Shown: in pieces, positions 43,206 through 51,077 of the stretch
Layout of the letters: every line of letters starts with the position of its first letter
How positions within the stretch are numbered: the stretch's first letter is position 1
DNA from: Nitrobacter hamburgensis X14
GTDB taxonomy: Bacteria > Pseudomonadota > Alphaproteobacteria > Rhizobiales > Xanthobacteraceae
Length of the DNA: 64,000 nucleotides
NCBI RefSeq assembly: GCF_000013885.1
Contig: NC_007964.1
Coordinates: 3,644,001 to 3,708,000 of the forward strand
Direction of reading: 5' to 3'
Translations under genes and position numbers: made by a program
The notes under the pieces: model-generated
Told to the model about the DNA's origin: nothing
Database searches by the model: none
What the model saw: only the letters and a program-made list of their open reading frames with translations

Positions 43206-43577
43206 TCACGCCACCCACTCCTCGTTCGCGAACTTGATGCCGTCGAAGTGCTTGTCGCAGATGACCTCCCAATAGATGGAGTTGTTTGGGCTATTGCGGG
43301 TGGCGATATCCACCACGCGCATCGCGTCATCGGAACTAAGTCCGTTTCGCGCCATGATTTTCCCAATCTCTCGAACACCGTTGCAAAGCGCATTTCGTAT
43401 GGGGTTGGCCATAAAACAGTGGCCGGTGTCGATGTATTCCTCGAAGGTTGGCAGATTCATCGCGCCGCTGAACCTGGCGGGCAGATCGACCTTCATCGAT
43501 GGTTGGGCATCGTGACGCTCAATCGCAGCCAGAAGGGCTGCAAGGGCGTTTCCCAAACGAGCCTCGTAATCGTTCAT
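43206..43577 (-). CDS. Hypothetical protein of replication operon (123 aa)
   Basis: MNDYEARLGNALAALLAAIE then CNGVREIGKIMARNGLSSDD and WEVICDKHFDGIKFANEEW. Located just downstream of the primase-helicase gene. No domain recognised. Confidence 0.55.
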   Translation of the reverse strand: MNDYEARLGNALAALLAAIERHDAQPSMKVDLPARFSGAMNLPTFEEYIDTGHCFMANPIRNALCNGVREIGKIMARNGLSSDDAMRVVDIATRNSPNNSIYWEVICDKHFDGIKFANEEWVA

Positions 43578-43585
43578 GGCAAACC

Positions 43586-45133
43586 TCATTCGCTGATCAA
43601 TTCCATCTCGGGGATGTATTGAAAGATCGTGCGGCCACGCCGGCCAGTTGGCCGATGCCGAATTTTCCCGACTTCAACGGTCAACTGCTGGTTCTGATGA
43701 TCGCTCTCGATCTTGATTCCGTAATCCGCCTTGTTAACCCAATGAGAACTGTCCGCCGCGTCGTAGAGCGAAAGCGACCCAGCACCTTTCAGACCGCCTT
43801 CCTTCGTCGGGTGGATGACGACGATCACCAGCACGTTGTTTACCCGCGCGAACCGTTTCAGCTTCTTGATGGCGCGGCCGACGTATTCCGTCAGGCTTTC
43901 ATCTCGCCGTCGGTGGTGTTCCAGTTCATTCCATGGATCGATGATCAGAACATTGAGACCAAAGCGGATCACGGCATCGCTGGCGCGGTCGAGAACCCAA
44001 TCGATGGTCGGATCTTCAGCGTCATCATCGATCTCACAGCTCATGAACATGAAGCGTTGCTCGATGAACTGATCTGCCGCCTTGAGACGAGGGTCGAGCG
44101 GATGTACCTCGGATGCTGGCTGTCCGAGGTATGCGTTACGAAGCAATTTCTGCATGTAAGGCTTGACCTTCATTTCGAAGGTCGCGATCCCGATATTCCA
44201 GCCATGAACGCGGGCTATGTTGGCGGCAAGCTGAGTCGTCCAGGTAGACTTACCCGACCCCGGAATACCAAGGACCGTCATAAACAGCCCCAGTTCCATC
44301 ATCAGTCCCGCCATACCCTCCTGCACCGGCAGGTCGAGCCGACCCCAACCAGTCGTTACCGGTTGCATTGCCGGCGGGTCGGGAAATTCACTCATCCGAT
44401 AGATGCCCTTCACCGGATACGGTGTGGCATTGGCGATCATATCGACGACTGTCGATGCGCCGTGACGGATCAACACCTCGTTTGCGTCGGGCTTCCTGTC
44501 GCCGCAGTCCGGATAACTCACGAATGAGCAGCGGACGCGGCCCAGCCGTCGCGCAAGCTCATCTCGCAAGCGATGACCTGGGCCGTCGTCATCCGTCATC
44601 AGGATAAACCGCTTGATCTTCTTCAAACGCTCCCAGTTGTTGACGAGGAAGCGATACTTGTCGTCGTTATTCGGGTCGACGTCGTCCGCGGTCTCAGGCA
44701 CCGGTGGGAGCTTATTGCCGTGGGCATCCTTGTCCGGCGGCGCTCCATCCGGGACCGATACCGCAAACGGATAACCCGCCGAGAGCACCGCAAGACAATC
44801 CGGCTCGCCCTCGGTGATGACGAGCGCGGCCGAGCCATCGGAGAGTTTCGGATCATCGAGAACGTCGGCGTTGTAGAATGTTCGCCGTCCGTTGGCGCGC
44901 TGCCATATGACTTTTGAGCCGTCCGGCCTTGGTTTTCCGCGATACTTGGCAGCAATCTCGGTTTCGTTTTCGAGATAGGGAAAGACAAGGATGTCGCCGC
45001 TCGGATCTGGAATGACCGCGCCGCTATCGCCAGTGGCGTCGCGCTTCGCGCTGTAGATCCCCATACGAGACACGATCTCCAGATCGATCGCCCGCGCCGC
45101 GAACCATTCCTCCGCCCTTCGACTGAGCGTCAT
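43586..45133 (-). CDS. Toprim primase / DnaB-like helicase (Twinkle-like)
   Basis: About 515 residues from ATG 45133 (MTLSRRAEEWFAARAIDLEI). A Toprim segment (ALVITEGEPDCLAVLSAGYP; acidic FILMTDDDGPGHRLRDELAR) is followed by a RecA-type helicase with Walker A GIPGSGKST and Walker B VLIIDPWNELE. This is the architecture of phage T7 gp4/Twinkle. The zinc ribbon usually at the N-terminus is in a separate overlapping ORF in the +1 frame. Confidence 0.85.
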   Translation of the reverse strand: MTLSRRAEEWFAARAIDLEIVSRMGIYSAKRDATGDSGAVIPDPSGDILVFPYLENETEIAAKYRGKPRPDGSKVIWQRANGRRTFYNADVLDDPKLSDGSAALVITEGEPDCLAVLSAGYPFAVSVPDGAPPDKDAHGNKLPPVPETADDVDPNNDDKYRFLVNNWERLKKIKRFILMTDDDGPGHRLRDELARRLGRVRCSFVSYPDCGDRKPDANEVLIRHGASTVVDMIANATPYPVKGIYRMSEFPDPPAMQPVTTGWGRLDLPVQEGMAGLMMELGLFMTVLGIPGSGKSTWTTQLAANIARVHGWNIGIATFEMKVKPYMQKLLRNAYLGQPASEVHPLDPRLKAADQFIEQRFMFMSCEIDDDAEDPTIDWVLDRASDAVIRFGLNVLIIDPWNELEHHRRRDESLTEYVGRAIKKLKRFARVNNVLVIVVIHPTKEGGLKGAGSLSLYDAADSSHWVNKADYGIKIESDHQNQQLTVEVGKIRHRPTGRRGRTIFQYIPEMELISE

Positions 45134-45329
45134 AGCTTTTGCCGCCTTTCCAGCTGCAGTTCTTGCAATTGAAGAAAACACCCTCGCCGTCGATCAGCAC
45201 CGACAGGCAAGGGTCGCGCTTGTGTTTGCGCAGATGAGAACAGTTCGGGCAGACGGTTTTCTGATTGCCGTGCCGCTCGGTGCGAAGCCGGATGCCGAAC
45301 TCGCGCAGGATGTCGGACGCCGTTCTCAA
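45024..45329 (-). CDS. Primase zinc-ribbon ORF (101 aa)
   Basis: Four Cys in CPNCSHLRKHKRDPCLSVLI...FFNCKNCSWKGG form the zinc ribbon of a Toprim primase. After KGGK the frame leaves homology and overlaps the helicase ORF by about 110 bases. Either two proteins cooperate or a +1 shift/sequence error splits one gene. Confidence 0.65.
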   Translation of the reverse strand: MRTASDILREFGIRLRTERHGNQKTVCPNCSHLRKHKRDPCLSVLIDGEGVFFNCKNCSWKGGKSYDAQSKGGGMVRGAGDRSGDRVSYGDLQREARRHWR

Positions 45330-46282
45330 ATCTGCGGCCTCCCGTTCGGAGCGCCGCTACGGGGCTGACTGAACTGCCGCGCGCGCCGCAACCAGTTTTG
45401 CCCGGCCGCCGCCCAATCCGCGAAAACGCTGCCCTTCGCCTGATGGTGCCCGGTGAAGCCTTCGAACTCGTCAGCGATAATCTGATCGGGAAGCTGCTTG
45501 GTGCGCCCGTAGTCGCAAAACGCCGCCTTGAGCGCCGCGAACTCGGGACTGGCACGATCCGGCATCGGCGCCGTCGCCGGCTTGCTCCGCTTGGGCTTCG
45601 AAGCCTCGGCTCGGGCGGGGCGCTCCGCAGGAGCGCCTCTAGCTATATTTACTCCCTTACCCTTACCATTACCATTACCCTTATCTTTCTCTTGCGATCC
45701 CACGAGGATGATTTCTGGATTCCCACCGGGACTGTCGGCGGGAGTCCCACCGGGATCATTTTTTGTCCCACCGGGATCGCATCGGGATGCAACAACAAAC
45801 TTCTTCGAAAGCGTTCGGGATTGAGGATTGAGCGCCGACAGCAGTCCTGCTGCATGCGAGATTGCGTTATCGATCAGGGTGCTATCGAATGTCGTCCCCC
45901 ACCGCTTGGCGTTGCCGGCCTCACTCGATTTGCGTTTCCCGAGCTTTTCTATCCAAGCAATCAGTGCCTTGTCCGCGACCACCGGATGATACAGACGCCC
46001 GTCCGAACATTTGATCCAGCCGCGGAGCGCAACGTCTCGCACCTTGTGCCAGCCACGAACGTCGCGGCCAAATTCTGCCAGGCGCGCCAGCGCGGCATCG
46101 TCATCCGGAATGCTGGCTGCCGGCACCTGATGAAAGCTCTTGAGCCAGAGGATCATCCCTGCGCGCCACTCCGCGTCCGTCGCAAGCGAGTGAAACTGCG
46201 AACCAAAAAGCCGCGTGATTTCGATCGGCATGTACTGAAAATCGCGCAGGTCGAGGTCCGGCGGCGTCAGGGGCTCGGTCAA
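45326..46282 (-). CDS. DUF1376-type replication protein with internal origin
   Basis: 318 residues. N-terminal DUF1376 domain (FQYMPIEITRLFGSQFHSLA, AEWRAGMILWLKSFHQVPAA) typical of phage replication genes placed before primase or helicase. The centre is low complexity (PGGTKNDPGGTPADSPGGNP; KGNGNGKGKG) and coincides with DNA iterons; a C-terminal helical domain (FAALKAAFCDYGRTKQLPDQ) may recruit the helicase. This resembles the layout of lambda O. Confidence 0.75.
   Translation of the reverse strand: MTEPLTPPDLDLRDFQYMPIEITRLFGSQFHSLATDAEWRAGMILWLKSFHQVPAASIPDDDAALARLAEFGRDVRGWHKVRDVALRGWIKCSDGRLYHPVVADKALIAWIEKLGKRKSSEAGNAKRWGTTFDSTLIDNAISHAAGLLSALNPQSRTLSKKFVVASRCDPGGTKNDPGGTPADSPGGNPEIILVGSQEKDKGNGNGKGKGVNIARGAPAERPARAEASKPKRSKPATAPMPDRASPEFAALKAAFCDYGRTKQLPDQIIADEFEGFTGHHQAKGSVFADWAAAGQNWLRRARQFSQPRSGAPNGRPQI
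45652..45776. other. Putative replication origin: iterons plus purine-rich tract
   Basis: Three perfect 11-bp iterons TCCCACCGGGA start at 45721, 45745 and 45766; a degenerate fourth (TCCCACGAGGA) starts at 45698. Spacing is 21-24 bp, about two helical turns. Next to them (about 45652-45695) is a strand-biased tract rich in repeated TTACCA/TTACCC. This is the arrangement of lambda ori inside gene O. Confidence 0.6.
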
Positions 46283-46416
46283 AGCGAGGCCTCCCGCACT
46301 GATGAGTGGTTGCTACCGGCCGGCTCGAACTCGGCTAGCCACCGCGACCAGGCGCGCCCTGCCGCCACGCCATCGGTGATGTCCTGGCTAATGAAGATCG
46401 ACCCGCGCTCACTCAT
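46279..46416 (-). CDS. Small protein with AAGRAWS motif (45 aa)
   Basis: 45 residues: MSERGSIFISQDITDGVAAG then RAWSRWLAEFEPAG. ATGA overlaps at both ends. The core DGVAAGRAWSxxLAEF is shared with the upstream neighbour, so the two are paralogues or a split duplication. Confidence 0.5.
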   Translation of the reverse strand: MSERGSIFISQDITDGVAAGRAWSRWLAEFEPAGSNHSSVREASL

Positions 46417-46625
46417 CGAATACTCCCGACGTGTCCATGCACGGACCGTCTGACGTCTCGGTCCTCAACGAATTCCGCCAAGAACGCTGACCATGCGCGC
46501 CCGGCGGCGATACCGTCGTCGATGTTCAGTGTTTCGAGCGCTTTCGCGCGCGCGGCCAACCACTCCGACCAAAGCCGTTCCACGCGTGTCTCGAGACGCT
46601 TCACTTGCTCTGCAACGAGCATCAT
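46413..46625 (-). CDS. Small protein with AAGRAWS motif (70 aa)
   Basis: 70 residues: helical N-terminal MMLVAEQVKRLETRVERLWS, then DDGIAAGRAWSAFLAEFVED. Shares the 15-residue core with the next gene. Coupled by ATGA overlaps. No known family. Confidence 0.55.
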   Translation of the reverse strand: MMLVAEQVKRLETRVERLWSEWLAARAKALETLNIDDGIAAGRAWSAFLAEFVEDRDVRRSVHGHVGSIR

Positions 46626-46670
46626 GGCGTTTCTCCGGTAATCGTCGGGTCGATCCAGAGCGCGAGCGCT

Positions 46671-47030
46671 TCAGCCCAGCGCCCGCCTTTGGCTCCGAAG
46701 CGTATCAATCGCCTCGCGATGGAACGTCGGATCGCTGCGCTCCAGGAGCGTTTCGAGCCTTGAGATTCGGTTTCGTAGTTCGGCGAGTTCATCAACAGCA
46801 GCCTTGGTTTCCGCCTTTCGGTCGACCAGCGACCGGAGTTGTTCGATTTCACCTGCTCGCAGCTTGACCCGAGGATCGCGGTACCAAATGTCCCGAACAC
46901 GGGAGGGCTTCCAGTCCGCAAGCCTTCGGCGCACGCGGCGCAGAACGGCTTTCATGCTTTCATCTGCGCGGCGGTTGCCTGCCAATTCACGCAGCAGGTC
47001 CGCCGCCTCGTCCAATGATGCCGTACTCAT
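46671..47030 (-). CDS. Hypothetical basic helical protein (119 aa)
   Basis: From ATG 47030: MSTASLDEAADLLRELAGNR, RVRRRLADWKPSRVRDIWYR, then a coiled coil (DELAELRNRISRLETLLER). Similar proteins occur early in rhizobial prophages. Beyond its stop another frame remains open to 46622, overlapping the next ATG, reading AEALALWIDPTITGETP, so a longer frameshifted product is possible. Confidence 0.5.
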   Translation of the reverse strand: MSTASLDEAADLLRELAGNRRADESMKAVLRRVRRRLADWKPSRVRDIWYRDPRVKLRAGEIEQLRSLVDRKAETKAAVDELAELRNRISRLETLLERSDPTFHREAIDTLRSQRRALG

Positions 47031-47170
47031 GGCTTCCGACTGATTTTCCCGGATTTCCGACACTACCCGTGCTCCTTTGATGGAGCAGGAGCGGCGCCGG
47101 TCTACGCGGTTACGCTACTGAACAAGCAGCCGCCGTCGACGCAGAACCACGGCGGCGGCTGGATACAAAA

Positions 47171-47362
47171 ATGGAAAATGAAAAACGGGTTTGCCTGTCA
47201 CAGGAAAGGAAGGAATTGATGCTGGCGAAGATCACTGCGCGACCCCCGCTTCCCGCTTCCGTCCGCAACCGCGCGGTTCGCCGGTTTCGCGAATGGGATG
47301 AGTCGATGATCCGCCGCTATGGGCCGCTGTATCATCGGAAGATGGGATACACGGTGCATTGA
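47171..47362 (+). CDS. Possible small basic protein (63 aa)
   Basis: Rightward ORF: MENEKRVCLSQERKELMLAK then RAVRRFREWDESMIRRYGPL. It has GGAAAGGAAGG just ahead of an internal ATG (MLAKITAR), which may be the real start. No family; weak support. Confidence 0.35.
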   Translation: MENEKRVCLSQERKELMLAKITARPPLPASVRNRAVRRFREWDESMIRRYGPLYHRKMGYTVH

Positions 47363-47374
47363 TGGATGCCGCCA

Positions 47375-47401
47375 TCATGCCGCCTCTCCAGTCTTGGAGG
47401 G
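47375..47401. repeat. Direct repeat copy A flanking moron
   Basis: 27 bp matching 48024-48050 at 24 positions. On the minus strand both encode the terminal residues PSKTGEAA plus stop of the Cro-like gene. Confidence 0.7.
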
Positions 47402-47458
47402 GCGCTGGCCGGGGCCGGGAGCCGCCGATATGATTGAGTTTTTTTGGGGCCGGGCTAG

Positions 47459-48013
47459 ATGGCAGAGATCGCGATAATCATTTCCGCGCTGAGCGCGTTG
47501 GCATCCATTGCGAGTGCAATCATTGCCTACCGCGTCCTTGCCAGACAGGCTCAGGCCGAGATGCCGGCTGTAGAGGTGGTGGTTCGCGGCGAGCGTTCTG
47601 TCTGTTTCGTGGACGTGACGATGACCAACCGTTCGCCGTGCGGATGGGGCGCCGAGCAGGCAACGGCACGCCTTCCACTCGGAGCAAAACTCATAAGCGA
47701 GTTCGATATGCCGAAGGTCGACGACGGCTACGGCAACTCGGGAACCGACGTTGCGGCGATCGGGAATGTCACCCTTGCGCGACGCGCGAAGATGTACCTG
47801 CGAGTCGCTCCGGCGGGAAAGGAAGCGCGAGGACTGATGAATGGGTCTGGAGATCGTCATTCCGAAACCCTCTTGGTCTCGCTGCCGCGCTGGGCGTTTC
47901 CCAAGAGGCTGTCCATCCGCTTAAGCCTCGCCTCAAGCGAGGCGGACCAGCGGAGAACGACGATAGATATCGTCAGGGAGCTTCCGGCCGCGACCAAGGC
48001 CGCAAAGGATTGA
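47459..48013 (+). CDS. Membrane-anchored hypothetical protein, rightward moron
   Basis: 184 residues. One N-terminal helix (IAIIISALSALASIASAIIAY) and a beta-rich remainder (VEVVVRGERSVCFVDVTMTN). It sits opposite to the early-left operon, between the Cro-like gene and the replication genes. The location and membrane anchor would suit a superinfection-exclusion function, but that is only inference. Flanked by direct repeats. Confidence 0.55.
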   Translation: MAEIAIIISALSALASIASAIIAYRVLARQAQAEMPAVEVVVRGERSVCFVDVTMTNRSPCGWGAEQATARLPLGAKLISEFDMPKVDDGYGNSGTDVAAIGNVTLARRAKMYLRVAPAGKEARGLMNGSGDRHSETLLVSLPRWAFPKRLSIRLSLASSEADQRRTTIDIVRELPAATKAAKD

Positions 48014-48023
48014 AGCAACTCGG

Positions 48024-48050
48024 TCATGCCGCTTCCCCTGTCTTGGAGGG
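48024..48050. repeat. Direct repeat copy B flanking moron
   Basis: The 3' end of the Cro-like gene; copy A is at 47375-47401. Confidence 0.7.
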
Positions 48051-48275
48051 AGCGGGGCGGAGAACGCTAGACGGCCAGACGGCTCCGGTTGGCCAGTTGT
48101 CGGAGAACCACTGCATCGTCTTTTCAAGACGACGAACCTGAATGTCCCTGCCCTGCTCGATCGCCGGAAGCTTTTTGGTGTCACCCAGCGCACGCCAGCT
48201 CACCGTCGAAAGATCAAGGTCTTCTGCACAGGCGTAAGCGCGAGCTACGGAAAGGAGATGGTCGATGCTGCTCAT
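48024..48275 (-). CDS. Cro-like early regulator candidate (83 aa)
   Basis: Start ATG 48275, divergent from the repressor gene across the operator region. Sequence MSSIDHLLSVARAYACAEDL...STVSWRALGDTKKLP suggests a helix-turn-helix protein (VSWRALGDTKKL), a type repeatedly found opposite S24 repressors in rhizobial prophages. First gene of the leftward early operon. Confidence 0.6.
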   Translation of the reverse strand: MSSIDHLLSVARAYACAEDLDLSTVSWRALGDTKKLPAIEQGRDIQVRRLEKTMQWFSDNWPTGAVWPSSVLRPAPSKTGEAA

Positions 48276-48287
48276 ATTGAGCACAAT

Positions 48288-48359
48288 CGGTAATTTTACT
48301 GCTTACGTCAAGAGTAATCTTACCGGTTTGTTGTTGAGCGTTGACCGGTCAAATTACCG
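48288..48359. promoter_or_regulatory. Repressor operator region (three dyads)
   Basis: Three 14-bp dyads of consensus CGGTAA-NN-TTACCG: 48288-48301 (CGGTAATTTTACTG), 48312-48325 (GAGTAATCTTACCG) and 48346-48359 (CGGTCAAATTACCG). They fill the gap between the divergent Cro-like and repressor genes. The last ends 3 bases before the repressor ATG, which has no ribosome-binding site, so a leaderless repressor mRNA as in lambda PRM is plausible. Confidence 0.65.
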
Positions 48360-48362
48360 GTG

Positions 48363-49085
48363 ATGGATGACCTCAAAACGATCGTCGCCCGCATTGAAGC
48401 TAGGCTGGAAGAAATGGGGACCAACCCCGCCGCAGCATCACGGGCGGCTGGCTTAAGTCCGGGCGCGATCCGCAATCTCCAGCGGGGCGCAAAGGGCGAA
48501 ATCAAACTGAAGGGGGCTTCCGGTAAGACGCTGTCGGCCTTGGCGGAATACCTACAGGTCCCGCTTGATTGGCTTATGAGTGGGTCTGGCGAGCCAGGGA
48601 AACCTCAGGTTATTCGGCCTGCCGGCCCCGAACGGTCAACCGTCGTTGACGCCCCGAACGCCCCTCGCCTTTCCGAGTTCGGCGATTTTGACGTCGAAGT
48701 CCGCGGCATAAGCGTCGGCGGGGGCGATGATGAGTTTTACTTCAATGGCGACGTGATCGACCATCTTCGGCGGCCACCGGGGATTCTGCGGGCGAAAAAT
48801 GTTTTTGCCCTCAATGTCGCGGGCGATAGCATGATGCCGAGATACGAGCCGGGAGAGCCGATCTATGTGCAGCGGGCGAACCCTGTCATCGGCGACTATG
48901 TTGTGGTGGAACTGTACCCGGAAATAGAAGGTCAGGCCGGCAAGAGCTTTTTGAAGAAACTAGTTCGTCGCACCGGGCGGCGCGTGACGTGCAGCCAGCT
49001 AAACCCGCCGAAAGAGTTGGAATTCGATACCGGGGAAGTGAAGGAAATCTACCGGGTGCTGAAGCCGCGGGATTTGCTGGGGTGA
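48363..49085 (+). CDS. Phage repressor, S24/LexA-type (CI-like)
   Basis: 240 residues. HTH in residues 20-70 (AAASRAAGLSPGAIRNLQRG), then a LexA/UmuD peptidase domain with catalytic Ser156 (AGDSMMPRY) and Lys near 198 (SFLKKLVRR). This class is inactivated by RecA-stimulated self-cleavage, so the prophage should be SOS-inducible. Maintains lysogeny by binding the dyads here and at 54.1 kb. Confidence 0.9.
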   Translation: MDDLKTIVARIEARLEEMGTNPAAASRAAGLSPGAIRNLQRGAKGEIKLKGASGKTLSALAEYLQVPLDWLMSGSGEPGKPQVIRPAGPERSTVVDAPNAPRLSEFGDFDVEVRGISVGGGDDEFYFNGDVIDHLRRPPGILRAKNVFALNVAGDSMMPRYEPGEPIYVQRANPVIGDYVVVELYPEIEGQAGKSFLKKLVRRTGRRVTCSQLNPPKELEFDTGEVKEIYRVLKPRDLLG

Positions 49086-49101
49086 AGTCGGCAGGCGCCG
49101 G

Positions 49102-49371
49102 ATGATGATAGATGAAGCTGCGGCGCAGGGGGATTTAATGGATGAGGACGGCAGCCAAAGAGAAAGTCGAAGCGATTCAAACCCGCTCCACGACTTGAAC
49201 CTTGACACCGCGATCAGGCTTCGTTGGGTGCTGCGGGACATTCGTGCGGGGCGCGTAAAGCTGACGGCACCGGCTAGCGACGATCTGGCTCTGCTCGGAC
49301 AGCGCGGTTTGATCACGATGGATAACGGCCAGCCGATCCTGACAGACGCGGCGAATTCGGTAATTCGATAG
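49102..49371 (+). CDS. Hypothetical protein downstream of repressor (89 aa)
   Basis: MMIDEAAAQGDLMDEDGSQR then LRWVLRDIRAGRVKLTAPAS and LALLGQRGLITMDNGQPILT. The C-terminal half looks like a small winged-helix fold. Starts 17 bases after the repressor stop, probably co-transcribed. Confidence 0.6.
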   Translation: MMIDEAAAQGDLMDEDGSQRESRSDSNPLHDLNLDTAIRLRWVLRDIRAGRVKLTAPASDDLALLGQRGLITMDNGQPILTDAANSVIR

Positions 49372-49380
49372 CTCACATAG

Positions 49381-49404
49381 AAAACCCCGCCGGAGCGGGA
49401 TTCT
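49381..49404 (+). terminator. Terminator after repressor operon
   Basis: CCCCGC / GCGGGA-type stem after AAAA and before TTCT. A near-identical hairpin is at 49936. Confidence 0.55.
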
Positions 49405-49481
49405 GTGCTGAGCCGCGGCCAACCCAGATCAATCTCATCAGCTATCCGGAACCGCCCCTCGACCCGGGAAGCGATGAATGC

Positions 49482-49506
49482 GGAACGGCTTTCCGCCACA
49501 TGCGTT
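49482..49506 (+). promoter_or_regulatory. EcfG-like promoter of PepSY gene
   Basis: Perfect GGAAC, 16 bases, CGTT; 48 bases before the ATG at 49554. Confidence 0.6.
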
Positions 49507-49553
49507 TTGCTGAGGTCTGTCAACAATGTCTGAACGCGATTTGGAGAACGATC

Positions 49554-49847
49554 ATGCGAAATAATCTGATTCCCGCCGTCGCTTTGGTCGTGATCGGATT
49601 CACTGTTCCCGCGTCGGCAGCCGACATCGGCTACGTTCAGGAACCGGTGTCCGAGATCTACACCCGGGCTGGACCGCTGCCGCTTCAGGCGGCAGTCGAT
49701 ATCGCCAACGGGATCGGGCTGGTTTCCGTGTCAAACACGAACAAATGGGGCAACGAGTGGCAGGTCGAGGGCTATGACATTGCCGGAAGCTATATGGAAG
49801 TCGATGTTGATGCGCGCACCGGCGCGATCGTAAACGTCGATAGGTGA
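49554..49847 (+). CDS. Exported PepSY-like protein (97 aa)
   Basis: Signal peptide MRNNLIPAVALVVIGFTVPASA, then one PepSY-like domain: LQAAVDIANGIGLVSVSNTN, WQVEGYDIAGSYMEVDVDAR, TGAIVNVDR. Small periplasmic PepSY proteins are common stress-responsive genes in Rhizobiales. An upstream in-frame extension is rejected because the signal peptide defines the start. Monocistronic moron with its own promoter and terminator. Confidence 0.75.
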   Translation: MRNNLIPAVALVVIGFTVPASAADIGYVQEPVSEIYTRAGPLPLQAAVDIANGIGLVSVSNTNKWGNEWQVEGYDIAGSYMEVDVDARTGAIVNVDR

Positions 49848-49935
49848 CGTCGGTCGCAAGCGCCCAAGTCAGGCCGACGAGACGGCCGATATCGATCGAT
49901 GGGCAAAGTCGAAAGAGCTGTAGCTCCCGGAATAG

Positions 49936-49962
49936 AAAACCCCGCCGGAGCGGGGTTATTTG
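49936..49962. terminator. Bidirectional terminator
   Basis: AACCCCGC / GCGGGGTT perfect stem with AAA before and TTATTT after, between convergent PepSY and ImmA-type genes. Confidence 0.7.
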
Positions 49963-50000
49963 GCACTGAGCTTTTATACTTAGCGTCAAGCAAAAGTTCA

Positions 50001-51065
50001 TTACTTAATCGCCCGCAGTTCTCCGCCGATTTTCGGTCTGACTTCCGGACCAGCTAGATTCCAAATAAGGCCTTCCAACTCATCCAATGGGAGATTTAGG
50101 CTAAGAGCGATGTCATTTTTCGTGGTTCGCTCGGACCAAAGTTGCGATAGAACTTTCTTCCAAATGATTGAGGTTTCGCGCTCAATTCCAACTGGCTCGC
50201 CTAGCCGATAGCCCCTCTTACCGAGTTCAATACACGTCGATTTGTAGTGCCACTCGGAGAGAAGACCGAGCTTGTTTAAACGATAAGCGAACGCCATCGC
50301 TGACACGCGCCAGCGGGCTTTATCGGTCAAAACCGTTTCGATAGTCGGCCGCCGCACCCTTGCCTTAACGTCCTTTGCGGGCATCAAAAATGCTGACGCA
50401 AAAGCGTTAGCCTCCCTTTCTGCTGAACGCGTCTCCTTTGGGTCGCCGTGCTTATGCAAAACGAGATGGCCAAGCTCGTGAGCCGAGTCGTAGATGCTGC
50501 TTTCGGCGGTTTTGAAGTTGTTCAAGAAGACAAACGGCTTATCGTCTCTCCAGAAGGAAAACGCATTCACCGAAGCCGTATCTTCCGAAAGAGAGAAAAG
50601 GCGCACACCTTGGGTTTCCAGCAATGCCAACATGTTACCAATTGGTCGCTCGCCTAATCCCCAATACTGTCTGAGAGAGATAGCCGCAGCTTCTGGGTTT
50701 GTTTCATAGCTAAGGTCCAGCAAATTCGGCTTTGGCAGGCTAAATTTCGCCTCAACCCAGAAACTCAACTGCAACCCAAGCGAACCAGCCGAGATCGCCG
50801 CATCTCGCTCCCGCGCGCTCATTTTGGAAAAGCTGCGGAAACTGACGGCACCCGTATCTATGTCTTCCGGATCGGCGTCCATGAAAAACGCAACAGGGAA
50901 ACCAAGAGCTTTAGAGAGCTTTTCAATTGTCGTTTCGTCAGGCGCATTACTGCCCGCCTCAAGCCGCGAAATCGTATCCGCGGCCAGCCCGGTTTCTTCA
51001 GCAAGCGCTCTAGCGGTCTTGCGCCGTCGCATCCGCGCAAGGCTAAGCCTTCGTGGGTTAAACAT
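50001..51065 (-). CDS. XRE-HTH / ImmA-IrrE metallopeptidase fusion
   Basis: 354 residues. HTH in residues 8-55 (ALAEETGLAADTISRLEAGS) and a zinc peptidase domain with HELGH (His196, Glu197, His200) and ERE-ANAFASAFLMP. Domain pairs of this type cleave repressors or act as the antitoxin/regulator of toxin-antitoxin and defence modules. Downstream partner of the gene at 51078, 12 bases apart. Confidence 0.88.
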   Translation of the reverse strand: MFNPRRLSLARMRRRKTARALAEETGLAADTISRLEAGSNAPDETTIEKLSKALGFPVAFFMDADPEDIDTGAVSFRSFSKMSARERDAAISAGSLGLQLSFWVEAKFSLPKPNLLDLSYETNPEAAAISLRQYWGLGERPIGNMLALLETQGVRLFSLSEDTASVNAFSFWRDDKPFVFLNNFKTAESSIYDSAHELGHLVLHKHGDPKETRSAEREANAFASAFLMPAKDVKARVRRPTIETVLTDKARWRVSAMAFAYRLNKLGLLSEWHYKSTCIELGKRGYRLGEPVGIERETSIIWKKVLSQLWSERTTKNDIALSLNLPLDELEGLIWNLAGPEVRPKIGGELRAIK

Positions 51066-51077
51066 GTCGACTTCTAC

